NCBI GenBank assembly: GCA_029204225.1
Contig: CM055097.1
Location: 3,938,620-4,002,619 of the forward strand
From: Diphasiastrum complanatum
Taxonomy: Eukaryota > Streptophyta > Lycopodiopsida > Lycopodiales > Lycopodiaceae
Reading direction: 5' to 3'
DNA: 64,000 nt
This document shows, in pieces, positions 12,701 through 24,700 of this stretch. A program made the translations under genes and the position numbers. The number at the start of each line of letters is the position of its first letter. Positions within the stretch are counted from its first letter, which is position 1. The notes under the pieces are model-generated. The model was not told where the DNA came from, ran no database searches, and saw only the letters and a program-made list of their open reading frames with translations.

Positions 12701-15700
12701 AAGGGAAGGTCACATGTATAGAAGAGCGTCCCGAGAGCAAAGCGGGCACGGTCTATGTTCTCTTGCCTATATGATGATACGTAAAAGTCCCTACCTCTGG
12801 GACGGACACATACCCTCAATCTCGATGGTGCACCAATTACACGGTTTGCACCTACATCCGATGGTCTCTCACTCTCACCCTCTGACAGAATTTGTCTTAC
12901 AAATTCTAGATATGGAGTTGACTAATTGTATTAGCACTCACATACACATCAAGATCTACATAAGAAATAAAGAGCTTAGATTATGAAGAGAGCAATAGCT
13001 CAATACATTGGAATGAATTGTGGTGGGGCGCTAGCCTACATATACAGTTTCTCTAATCTATGTGAAAAGCTAAAAGCCTAAAGCAAATAGCAAAAGAACA
13101 AAAGCTAATTGCTAAACTTACTACCTATATTGGGTAAAGACCCAAGGTGAATTTCTAAGTCATAAAACAGATCCTAATCTAGTAGTAGTGCGCCCACCTA
13201 CATGCATAAGAAATAAAAAAATGAACTTACTACAAATAGTAGTGGGCCCCTATAATAGCACACAAGCATGGCCAAACTATCATTAAGGGGTATCAAATAA
13301 ACATTAATTCCTAACACTCCCCCTTAATATTTACTTCGTTATCTATTACTCCTAGAAATTCTCTAAACTTTTGAAATTTTTCTTTGCCAAATCCTTTGGT
13401 AAAGATATCTGCAAATTGCTCTTCCGTAGGACAATAGATAAGCTCCACGTCACTACTTTGAATCTTCTCTCTGATGAAGTGTTGTTGTACTTCAATGTGC
13501 TTTGTCCTGCTGTGAAAAACTAGATTTTTCGCCAATTTAATACAACTCTGATTGTCACACTGAAGTACCATATGTGAATCTTGTACCATATGTAGATCAT
13601 GTAGAATCCTTCATAACCATATTGCTTCACTTGCCGCACTCGTAGTAGCTCGGTATTCTGCCTCTGTGGATGATAATGCAATAGTATGCTGCTTCTTTGA
13701 ACTCCAAGAGATAGCACCAAAACCAAGACTAAAAACATAACCTGTAGTAGATCTTCGGACTTCCGCATCTCTAGCCCAATCAGCATCCACATATCTCTGT
13801 AACTTCAAATCATCCTTTCTCCCATAAAGAATACCGAATCTCAAAGTACCCTGGATATATCAGAGTATCCACTTTGCAGCTCTTTAATGAATCTGCTTAG
13901 GCTTAGCCATAAACTGACTAACCATACTTACAGCATAAGCAATATCTGGTCTCGTAGTAGTTAGATAGATTAAGCTTCCAACAATCTTTCTATATAATGT
14001 CTCATCTACATCTTGATCCTCCTCAGCTTTAGTAAGCTTACATCCACTATCATATGGTGTAGAAATAGGCTTGCACTCTGACATATTGAATTTTTCAAGA
14101 AGTTCATGAGCATACTTAGATTGAGAAATAGATAGCCCAAAAATTTCTTCATATGATGCTTGCCTAAGACAGCCTTCACAAACCTTGTGATCATAAACAA
14201 CTTGAGGTAAACTTGTAACCATGTTGTATTTTCTCAAGACTTGTAGACTTTTGTAATTTAGATGTCCGAACCTTTTGTGCCATAACTTACTCACTAGTCC
14301 AATATCCGCAACACTTGCATGATGATCCACCACCTGAGCCTGAAGTTTGTACAACCGTCCTGCAAGTATGCCGTCAGCTACTACTTCATTATCCTTCTTC
14401 TTGATGAGACACCGCTCTTCATCAAACTGCACCACCATGTATTGCTTTGCAATAATTGATACTGAGAGTAAGTTTTTCTTGATTCCTGGTACATAAAGCA
14501 CATCCTTTATGTCTCCAATATCCCAGAAGGTAGTTGAACTTGTACTTTACCAACTCCCTTTATATCATGTGTAGTTGTCTCCTCTCCCAACTTCACATTT
14601 GATCCATCATCTAATTTTTGAAAATTAGGTAGCCACTCCTGCCTAGGTGTCATATGCTTCGAAGCTCCTGAATCAATAAACCAACAGTCTTCTTCGTTCG
14701 AGAAGCCACCACCAGAAGATGTCGATGCTGAAAACAATTCATAGTCTTCAAGATCCAAAGCACTCAATTTTGCATTAGATGTTTCTTCTTCTTCAGCAAA
14801 ATTCCCATCCTGTTGTGCCAGCACTCCTTTGCATTTTGCCCTAATTTGCCGGAAACAAAGCAATTTCCCTTTCGAACTACTTTCTTTCCATCTTTTGATC
14901 GATTTGATTGATTCTCCTCTGTATCTTGCTGCTTCTTCTTCTTCTTCCCTTTGCCACCCTTCTTGGAACTTTGTTCTTGCTTCTTTACTAGGAATGTGTG
15001 TTCCTTGGAATTGTCCCTGTTGACAATATTTTGTCGTCTCATTTCTTCTTGTAGTAATATGGCATTCAGCTCATCAAAAGAAGGCCTCGTCTCCCGTAAC
15101 GATAGCATCATCACAAAGTTCTGATAAGCCAAAGGTAGACTATTAAGCACAATGGATACCAAAACTGAGACACTTTCTTCAACTGCAATAAGTTGTCGTC
15201 TAAGATCTTTCACTCGAGTAAATTCAGTGTATCCCAAGCCTCCTTGGGTCCAGCAGCATCTTTGATGTGAGGAATAATCATATCTCTAACGGACAATTTA
15301 ATGATATGATGAGCTTTTCTTCTATGTCTCTGATACTCCCGCAACTCCCTGTTAGTGTTAGGAGGTATCGCGACACCTGTGACGGTCTCCCAATATTCTC
15401 GATCCTGGAGAATATTCTGCATCTTGAACTTCCACATACTATAGTTCGTTCCGTCTAGCTTGCTAGACTCCAGCAACACAGCGTCATTCAATCCTGCCAT
15501 TATACTGATCTTTATAGCCTGATTTTTCAGCAATTAGTGTCTCTTCAAATTTAATCAAGATTTCCTTCAGAAATCAATAGTCAAAACCTTGCAAAAATCT
15601 GAAAACAGTAGCTATCGGGTCTGAAATAGTAGCGATCTGAAACAACAGTGATCTAAAATCAGACAGGAAACTGTCAGCAATAGCAGGTTCTAACAGTAGC

Positions 15701-18700
15701 AAACAAATCTGAAATAGGTCTGAATTTGATCTTATAGCGACCTGCCTGTTTCCAGCGATCAGAAATTACAGAATACAACGACCTGCCTGTCGTTTCTAAT
15801 CGTTTCCGTTCTGATCTGTTTCCTCTCAGCAATCTGATAGATGAATAAACAGTGATTCAGATCTATAAGCAGCGATCTGTCATCAAACACCTGTGACCTG
15901 CAATTGTAGAATCAGATCTGCAACAATCTATTAGCTGTCAGCGATTCTGCACCAGAAAACTAGTGATCAACCTGAAAATTTCTGATTCAGGTCTGTAAAT
16001 AGCCAATAAGCAGCGATAGAGTCAGTAGATACAAATCTGCCACAGTCAATGTTTTGAATCCAACAGCACCTGTAGACTACTTCCAACAACAGTCCAATGA
16101 AGCTCCTCCAATAATCTTCTGGTTACAACCCTGTTAGCAAACTCTCTCTCTCACCTTCGGATCTTGATAGCTCCACAGTCACAAAGCCTGCTCTGATACC
16201 ATGACAAAATTTGTCTTACAAATTCTAGATATGGAGTTGACTAATCCTATTAGCACTCGCATACACATCAAGATCTACGTAAGAAATAGAGAGCTTAGAT
16301 TATGAAGAGAGCAATAGCTCAATACATTGGAATGAATTGTGGTGGGGCGCCAGCCTACATATATAGTTTCTCTAATCTATGTGAAAAGCTAAAAGCCTAA
16401 AGCAAATAGCAAAAGAACAAAAGCTAATTGCTACCTATTTGGGTAAAGCATAGAACCCACGGTTCTCAGAACCGTGGGAGGAACCGTACCGCGGTTCCTT
16501 GAACCGTGGTACGGTTCCTCTATTTAATAAATCAATTAATTAACTAATTACCAAATTCACAGATTTCACAGATGATTTCATATTGTTCACAGATGATACA
16601 GATTTCACATGATGTACAGATGATTTGACAGATGATACAAATGATTTGACACAGATGAGTTCACAGATGGTTTCACAGAATTCACAGATTTCACAGATGA
16701 TTTCACAGATGATTGACAGATTTCACAGATGATTTCACAGAATTCACAGATTTCAGAGATTTTTTTGGCCTTTTTTTTGCATATTTTTGGGGGGGAAACT
16801 AAAAAAAAAATTAATTAACTAATTTATTAATTAATCAGTACGGTTCACCACAGTTTTGGGCAAAAAATTTTAAGAACCGTGGTGAACCGCTAACGGTTCA
16901 TTAATTCTATGGGGTAAAGACCCAAGGTAAATTTCTAAGTAGTAAAATAGATCCTAATCTAGAAGTAGTGCGCCCACTTACATGCGTAAGCAATAAAAAA
17001 TGAATTTACTATAAATAGTAATGGGCCCCTATAATAGCACGCAGGCATGGCCAAACTATCATTAAGGGGTATCAAATAAACATTAATTCCTAACACCCTC
17101 AACATCCAATGGTGGGCAATAAGCTGAGGAAGAGGGAATGCCATGTGGGATAGGCTCTAAAGCATGTGATGTGGGATGAGGCTCTGAAGATCTTGTTCAC
17201 AATGGACTATTGAAATATAATGCCTATTTTGCCCCTAGTGGCTCTAGGCACTTACATGGTTCTATGTTATGCATTTGTCATGAAGGGAATTTAATTGTGA
17301 ATACATTGTACGCCTCGTTGCAAGTTAAGATATGGAAGTGCAAGTTGGGTTCAAGTGGCCAAGTGCGCATGCCGTGTGGCATAAGTGGTGATGACACCTC
17401 TTATTATGTAAGGGAGGATTCATCCTCAAGGAGGCCCACGCCCTCGTCTCTCTAATAATCACAAGCATTTGGAGTCCCTAACTTTGGTTTGTTGTGGTGC
17501 TTAAGCTTTTCTTGTATTGTTGATGCTTCTGTAGCTAGTTTCCTTCAAGCTTTCATATGTTGTGTCTATTATCGAAGTTAAGATACTTTATTGATAGACC
17601 TTATGTTCATCATGGACATCAATGGTCATGATTCAATGTTCACGAATCAGGAATCAGGATTCACTATGCATAATGGCAAAGTGCCAATTTCAAAAGGAAA
17701 ATGTTTAATGAGCAATTAATTATCATTTTTACATATACAATTACAGCATGCAATGAAGGCTAAAGCAAAAGTGTCAAGCAAACATTCAAACTTCACCTGC
17801 ATGCGCAACAAGGTTGAAGGGGTGCATCCACTGTAGCTGTTGGAGCGTTGCCAAGTCTCGCCAATCCAATATCTCATGGGGCTTGTGTGCAAACACTATG
17901 TCGTAGCCATGCACTCCAAGAGGTGTGCTCGTATCCCACAAAGGACCACTGGTGTAGATGACATTGTAATACTTGCAAGTCCTCTTTATACTTGAGTTGC
18001 CATATCCTGCATCACATGTTCCCAAGCGCGATCTCTTGTCTTCACCATGATCCTGATTCTGTACATGCTAAACCCTAAGTTCTAAGTTCCAAGTCCTAAG
18101 TTCTAACCAAGACTCCTACTTTTACTATCTCATATGTGACCCCTTGCTCTCTCCATCCACTCCTCTCTATTATCTAGCTCTAAGATTCAACTTGCAAGTT
18201 TCAAAAATCAAATCCACAAAAAGTCTATCCTAATTAACTTCTAACTAGTTTTAACTTCTAAGTTCCAAAACTTCTAATACTAACTACTAACTTCTAGACT
18301 CGAAGTTCTAACTAGTAACTATCCATCTTTTCTCACCCATTCAGTTCTCTCTCCACTCAATTGAGCCCACTCCTAAGCTTTAACTTCTAAGAACTTCTAA
18401 CATTTCTTCACCCACCTCAAAGTTCACTACCTAAACTATCTTTCATGATTCAGACTCTCTCCCCTAAATCCACAATGCACATTCTCTCTCCCCTATGAAT
18501 CATGATTCTCTCCCCTCCAAATTCCCTCTTCTTCTCCTCTTCACGAACCGTGCTTTTCTCTTGGGCTACTGAGCAAAGAACCGTCAGCTCTTCGTAAAAA
18601 TCCTTGGAACCGATTCAAATCCCTAGCCAATTCAAATCGGCTGATTTCGATTATTCAAAATCACTAATTTGTTGGCTTCGAATCGACTATTCATGCAACA

Positions 18701-21700
18701 CACATTCTCTAAGCATGTTCGGTATGTATAGAAGCAATATCTTCCATAGATATGAAATGATATGTTCCATACCAAAAGGTAAGGAACGGGCTTCTATGGT
18801 ATATTAGGCTTTAACTTAATATTTTATCTTGATTTGTATTTGACTTTTGTAGAACCCAAGCTAATCTATTAAAGTCTAATATGCACATACATGCTATATA
18901 ATCAAGATATAGATAAGTGAAATTTTATACAAGATAGAATCATAATAGTCATACTTAGGGTTTCTACATGTCTATTGCATATGGGTTGCATATAAGTCGT
19001 ACTTAGGGTTTCTACAGATATATTGAACAATGGAGTTTTCAAGTTCTTTTATTTTCTTATCATCCAGTTTTTGCTAGATGCTATGCATTGCAAGGTCATG
19101 TTTTGGTCAAATATTGTAGGGCGATGTTTTGGTGAGAAATGGGAAGCAGAGCCAAACCTTTTATACTACCTATATGAACAATAAAGCCACATGAAACCCC
19201 ACTAAAGGATGCTAAAAGAGTGCATTCCCATCATCAATGTTTAAATGCCCGATACCAATCGACAATTTTAATTAGCCAGTGCCTACAACTTTGTACTACC
19301 CTAGGTAATGGCCGATTCAGTGATTAGATGGAGTGCCTAGAACTTTACTATGCTAGGTAATGGCCGATTCGGTGATTAGTGGATGTTCCGCCTCAAACTA
19401 TATTGCCCTAGGTAATGGCCAATTTAGTGATTAGTGGACGGAATGCTTACAACTTTAGGGTTGTATATCTGCATGAAATGTTTGTTCGATATACTTGATT
19501 CTTTCTTGTCTCAAGAATGGAATTAAAAAGTTGCTATTGGAGGATTAGGGCTTAGGATTCTAATGAACAAAAATTTCCTTTCACTAAAGATACCATAATA
19601 TTTGAGACATTGATGTACTTGTCAAAACAAAGCATCATATGCTGCTATCAGATTGAAGAACACCATAATTAAACAACATTAACATTTGATTGCAACATAA
19701 TTTGAATAAGACATGGGTGCTACATTGTGAAAATATAGTATCTCAGACAGTATATTTCCTATGTTGAATTTAATCTGCTATTAAGAGCAGTTGTGTGCTC
19801 TCTGATCACATTTTCATTAGTGCTATGTTGATTTTGCTTTTGTTAGGTCTTTGTCTGTTATTCAAATTCTCTTGGTATTGTAAATTTTGAACTAGGAAAG
19901 TGATGCATGGAAAGTTGAAATAGACTTTGGAACTTTCTATCATTCAAATCATAGAGCTCCTTTTATAAGCTGTGCTTTAAGGAGAAAAGATGCACTTCCT
20001 ATCCCATGCATCGTAGACTTTGCTCAGAAATACATCACAAGAAGACAATTTCTCTCACAATTCATTATTTCCAAAACAACACGACAAAAATGGATTGTTT
20101 TAGTTTGGTAGAAATCCAGATTAGTGCTCATGAGATTTGATTGTGGTGCAGGCACTTCCATTATCTGTAACTTTGCAGCTAGCATTTTTAAGTCTTGGAG
20201 TAGTTTATGGAGATCTGGGGACGTCTCCTCTATATGTTTTCCAAAGCACCTTTCCTGGAGGCATTACTGATACTGAAGATTTGCTTGGAGCAGTGTCGCT
20301 AATCTGTTACACAATAACTCTTATTCCTCTCATCAAATACGTTTTCATTGTCCTGCGAGCAAATGATAATGGCGAAGGTACACAAGTTTGCCAAATACTT
20401 TGCTACCTAGCCTGTTAGCATTTGTTAGTGACTTCAAGCCACTGCGAATCACATAGAATTGCACAATGCCTGGAGATTCCTGCAGTTGAATCGTTGCTCG
20501 TTTTATCCTCCATTCATCAATTATGGAAAACTGCCCAATAATCCTTTATGAGAGAGCTCAAGAAATTTGTAAAGATTTTTATCATTTTGTGACCCACATG
20601 TAGCATAATTATGTAACCTGTGCCCTGTTCTAAGTTATTCAAAGTCTTTACTCGCTTGACATGAAGCCTTTTGATTTTCCCAGGAATAGCTGCTATACAA
20701 ATTCCAACATTCTGAATCTTCAGGATTGAGTATGAAAATGCACTTGCATGCTTGGCTATATGGCACAGCAGTCTGGTTCCATGCCACTGTTCCAGTTCAT
20801 GCATGGCATTGTCCTTGAAATAGATATGAAATCAGATGAATTTGCAATTGGAAATAATATGTCAACATGTTGGGCATGCAAAGCTCCCTCATCCAAGTAG
20901 AGACCCAATGTAAAGTCTGGCTGTTGGGCATGCAAAGCTCCCTCATCCAAGTAGAGACCCAATGTAAAGTCTGGTTCCATGCCACTGTTCCAGTTCATGC
21001 ATGGCATTGTCCTTGAAATAGATATGAAATCAGATGAATTTGCAATTGGAAATAATATGTCAACATGTTGGGCATGCAAAGCTCCCATTATTGAAGATTG
21101 TCTCCTTAACATGATTTTATGTATGTATGAGAATGCTTGTATGGTTGATGAACCTGAAAACAGTTGTTTTTTAACCAGGAATGTTGGCTAGACGGCTTAA
21201 AACTATTCAGAAATTTTGGATTCAAATATTTCTTATTGCGAGCTGTTTTGCGATGAATGAAAAAATCTCTTTATTGAGTTGCGGTCTACAAAATACTCAT
21301 GCGCTTTCTTTAAACCTGTGTTTTAATTATTCCCTTAATGATGCACATTTCAGCAGCATTGTCTTCTAGGGAAATAGAGTTTTGGAGGCCTTAGATGATG
21401 TTACTTTATGTCTCACAGTAAAGACTACACAGGCTTCCATCTACTGCATTTTGCATAGTGATCATCTTCAGGATCTCATTTTCCAATTTCTCCATTGTGG
21501 TTGTTGATTAGTTGCTTTTGAGTTGTATAAACAATGTTAATGAAAATACTTGCATACAGTTTGTTCAGCTTTACCATAATTACGAATGAATCCTATTGTA
21601 CTTAAAACGAGGTTCGCATTATCAAATCTTTATCAAGATGCTTCATGCAACTGTTGCATCATATTTCATGACCTCTAGAGAATTCTAATAGTTCAACAAA

Positions 21701-24700
21701 GATTCGGTCCTGTTCTGATCAAGTGTCACCGGGATTGCAGGTGGTACTTTTGCTCTCTACTCTCTGATTTGTAGACACGCAAATGTCAACACTATACCAA
21801 ATCAGCATCCAACAGATCAGAAACTAACAACATACAGTCGAAGGAACTTAACAGACAAGTCTTATTCCTCAAAAATAAAGAAAATTTTGGAAGCGAGTTA
21901 TGTTGCACAGCAAGTTCTATTAATCTTTGTTCTTCTGGGTACTTGCATGGTCATCGGTGATGGAATTCTTGCCCCAGCAATCTCAGGTATGCCAAAACGT
22001 CTTAATTGGAGCACAAAGCTTCGTTCATTTAGGTTTTTCTTCTCACTTCTTTCTGCTCCTGTCTGACAAGAACATTCATAAACTAATTGATATAATATTT
22101 TGTATCAACAGCAAGTCATGAAACTCTATGGTGTCACATCCAGACAAAAATCTCATAATACCTTTCACAAAACAGTAACCTTCAAGTTTTTAACATGATC
22201 TAACATCCTAAGCTCTAAAATCCAGAAAGTATGGTTTTTTTCATCAGGAGCCAGCAATTTTTACTTTAAAAAAAAACTGCTTAGTTCAAATTTTTTTATC
22301 TATGGAGAGATTTTTTTTGTCAATCATTTACTTACCTATCATGGCATCAAATGTTGGCAAAAATCTGCGATGAGGATAATAATAATTTGCACCAGGGCAC
22401 TCTACAAGGTCTTATAGAGAGAGAATTCACACCCTACCTCTGTATATTCAGTAATCCACACTTCCTATGCCATTTATGGAGTCAACAACCCTAAGTCAAT
22501 TTCCCTTTACTCAGTCAAAGCCCCTAAATACCATATACAAGTGATATTGGCCTGTAATGATTAATTAGAGTCCATAGGGTCCCCTAATCATTGCCTGAGA
22601 TCCTTCAACTGTGGTTACAGCTCGTTCATTGGGGTTAACTAACACCATGACACAGTGGAAGTGCGGTGGTACTCTTACATTCCTTCAGTATTGTTTGTCA
22701 ATAGGTTGGCTTGTGTGATGTATGCGACTAATGCTACTATTCCATTCATTTGGATTGCATGCATTCCTCTATTGGTATGTGGCGACATAGTTTTTGAGCA
22801 CATATTGGCAGAATCCTTACCTTGGCATGTGGTAGTAGAGTGCTTATGGGACTTATGTGCAAAGTGATATTGATATTTGGCAGTAGCATCCTTCTTCCAT
22901 GCGGTACATTCTATGTTGCTATAGGTTAGTCATAGATCTTATACATGGTACTGTTTCGTATGAAAAACTGCCATGGGGTATTCCTACAGTGATGGTCTGA
23001 CTATCTTTCAATAATTCGATTATGCTTGTTCCTCCATTTGGCCCTCTCAACCAAACTAATTCTCTAACAATCCAACCTGAATTCTGTCAATGGTTACAAC
23101 CGTCACATCTCTTTTCATTCGTGTCAAGAGAATAGATGTTACCGTCAGGAGATGTTATGAGCATTGCAATCAAAATCACATCAAAGAACATTTATTCTCT
23201 TGCCAACTACATGGAAACAAGTCATTTACTTGACTAAACTTTACAGACTTCCTTGTATATTTTAAAAGCAAAGATTGCTGTTCTCTTTTCCCACGTTGTC
23301 TGAATCTGCCACATGATTAAAGTCATTATTCCTGCAAGTACAGTCAGCTTCTCAGTAGTCCTTTACAACGTGACAGAAAAGCCTATCAATAATTGTTTGA
23401 GTTTATGGGATGTTGAGAAGCTAGATGTTCTTTGTCTTCATATCATTCAAAGTTTTATTGAGAATCATACTTTATGCTCCATGCATATTCTGCAAGTAGC
23501 ACGTTTTCCTTCTAAGTCTGTAATAGGATTACTTCCTAGTAGTATATAATTCTGAGACAACTTACATAACGGAAAATTTTTGGTTATTCTTGCAGTTCTG
23601 TCATCTGTCCATGGCCTTAAAGTTGCTCATTCAGCTTTTCCTCAAGGTAATTCTTTGCTCCTCCTTGATAGCAGTTCAAGCGAAACAATTGAGACTGAGG
23701 GTGCTGTTTTTTAGCAAATAAGGTTTGAGATTGATGCATTCGAAATATTGGTGACATGATGCAGGGCTAGAATTATGGTTCTACTTCTACTTGTGTACTG
23801 CTTATGATATGTGATACACAGAGATTGTTGTAGCTTATTCTTCTGCAAGTTGAAAGTGCAGTACATGCTCCGTATGAGATGACATCCCCTGTCTGGATTT
23901 CAATGGCAGGGTTTATTGTGATTTTGGCCTCGATAATATTGGTGGTCTTGTTTAGCATGCAGCGCTTTGGCACAGACAAAGTTGGTTTCATGTTTGCACC
24001 AGTGATCCTGATTTGGTTCATTTTTATTGGGTCAATTGGAGTTTTCAACATAGTCAAGCATGAGCCTACTATTCTTAGAGCACTCTCCCCGCACTACATT
24101 GTCAAATTTCTCCAAAAGAAACACTTAGGTGGATGGTACGCCCTTGAAGGCATTGTGCTGTCTATCACAGGCAAGTTTCAGTCAACTATTCTGTTTCAGA
24201 TGAACTAGGACCAAAAAAACCTGAAGCTTGTTTCCTCGTTCGTCCATGCTCTGAAGTCATTATCAAACATGTAATAACAGTGAACTATAAGGAGCCTTTA
24301 GCTTCCTACAAGACAGTGAACTATAAGGAGCCTTTAGCTTCCTACAAGGATTTCATTTCCGCTATTGTTAAACGTGTTCACAGTGAACCAGTCTTGGACA
24401 CATAGGTTTACAATGAATGCATATATGCAGGGGCTGAAGCCATGTTTGCTGATCTGGGGCATTTCACCACAAGATCAATTCAGGTAATTGTTGATATTAG
24501 TAGTTTCCAATAAAATTCTCAAAAAAGTACAGTGGCACAGTTGGTATGGAACTATGCGCAAAACTAAAGGCTGCAAGTGGCACTATAAATGCAGATAGCT
24601 TTTGTGACGATTGTGTACCCTTGTCTGCTAGCTGCTTACATGGGGCAGGCTGCTTTTCTAACTAAATATCCCGATCAAGTATACGATGCCTTCTATAATT

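Larger units (their letters stand above)
12883..17095 (-). mobile_element. Ty1/copia retrotransposon A, internally deleted, in HAK intron 1
   Basis: The LTRs at 12883-13316 and 16202-17095 start TG and end CA. They are flanked by the identical 5-bp target duplication CCCTC (12878-12882 and 17096-17100). On the - strand the order is 5' LTR, PBS (16201-16190), leader, gag, protease, pre-integrase, RNase H, polypurine tract (13325-13317), 3' LTR. The integrase core and RT active site are missing. Frameshifts break the polyprotein. The LTRs differ by roughly ten substitutions in the first 245 bases, so the insertion is not recent. It lies antisense to the host gene, the orientation that intronic elements tolerate best. 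Confidence 0.95.
6706..20151 (+). other. Giant first coding intron of the HAK gene (13,446 bp)
   Basis: The donor is AAG|GTACCC and the acceptor is TGGTGCAG|GCACTT. It hosts a copia gag relic, the LTR/PBS/leader of another copia element, a complete - strand copia element with a nested MITE, and several local tandem repeats. Its length is inferred from joining exon 1 to exon 2 by protein-family alignment. Confidence 0.85.

Noticed and set aside
18068-18420. Interstitial telomeric repeat (CCCTAAG/CTAAGTT)
   Set aside because: No regular 7-bp CCCTAAA unit; the repeats are irregular.
18604-18807. ATG-led frame upstream of exon 2 as the HAK first exon
   Set aside because: It lacks the N-terminal family motif and a donor in the right phase; the 6577 exon fits both.
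22655-22867. Extra HAK exon in intron 3
   Set aside because: The translation does not match the family, and exons 3 and 4 already join without a gap.
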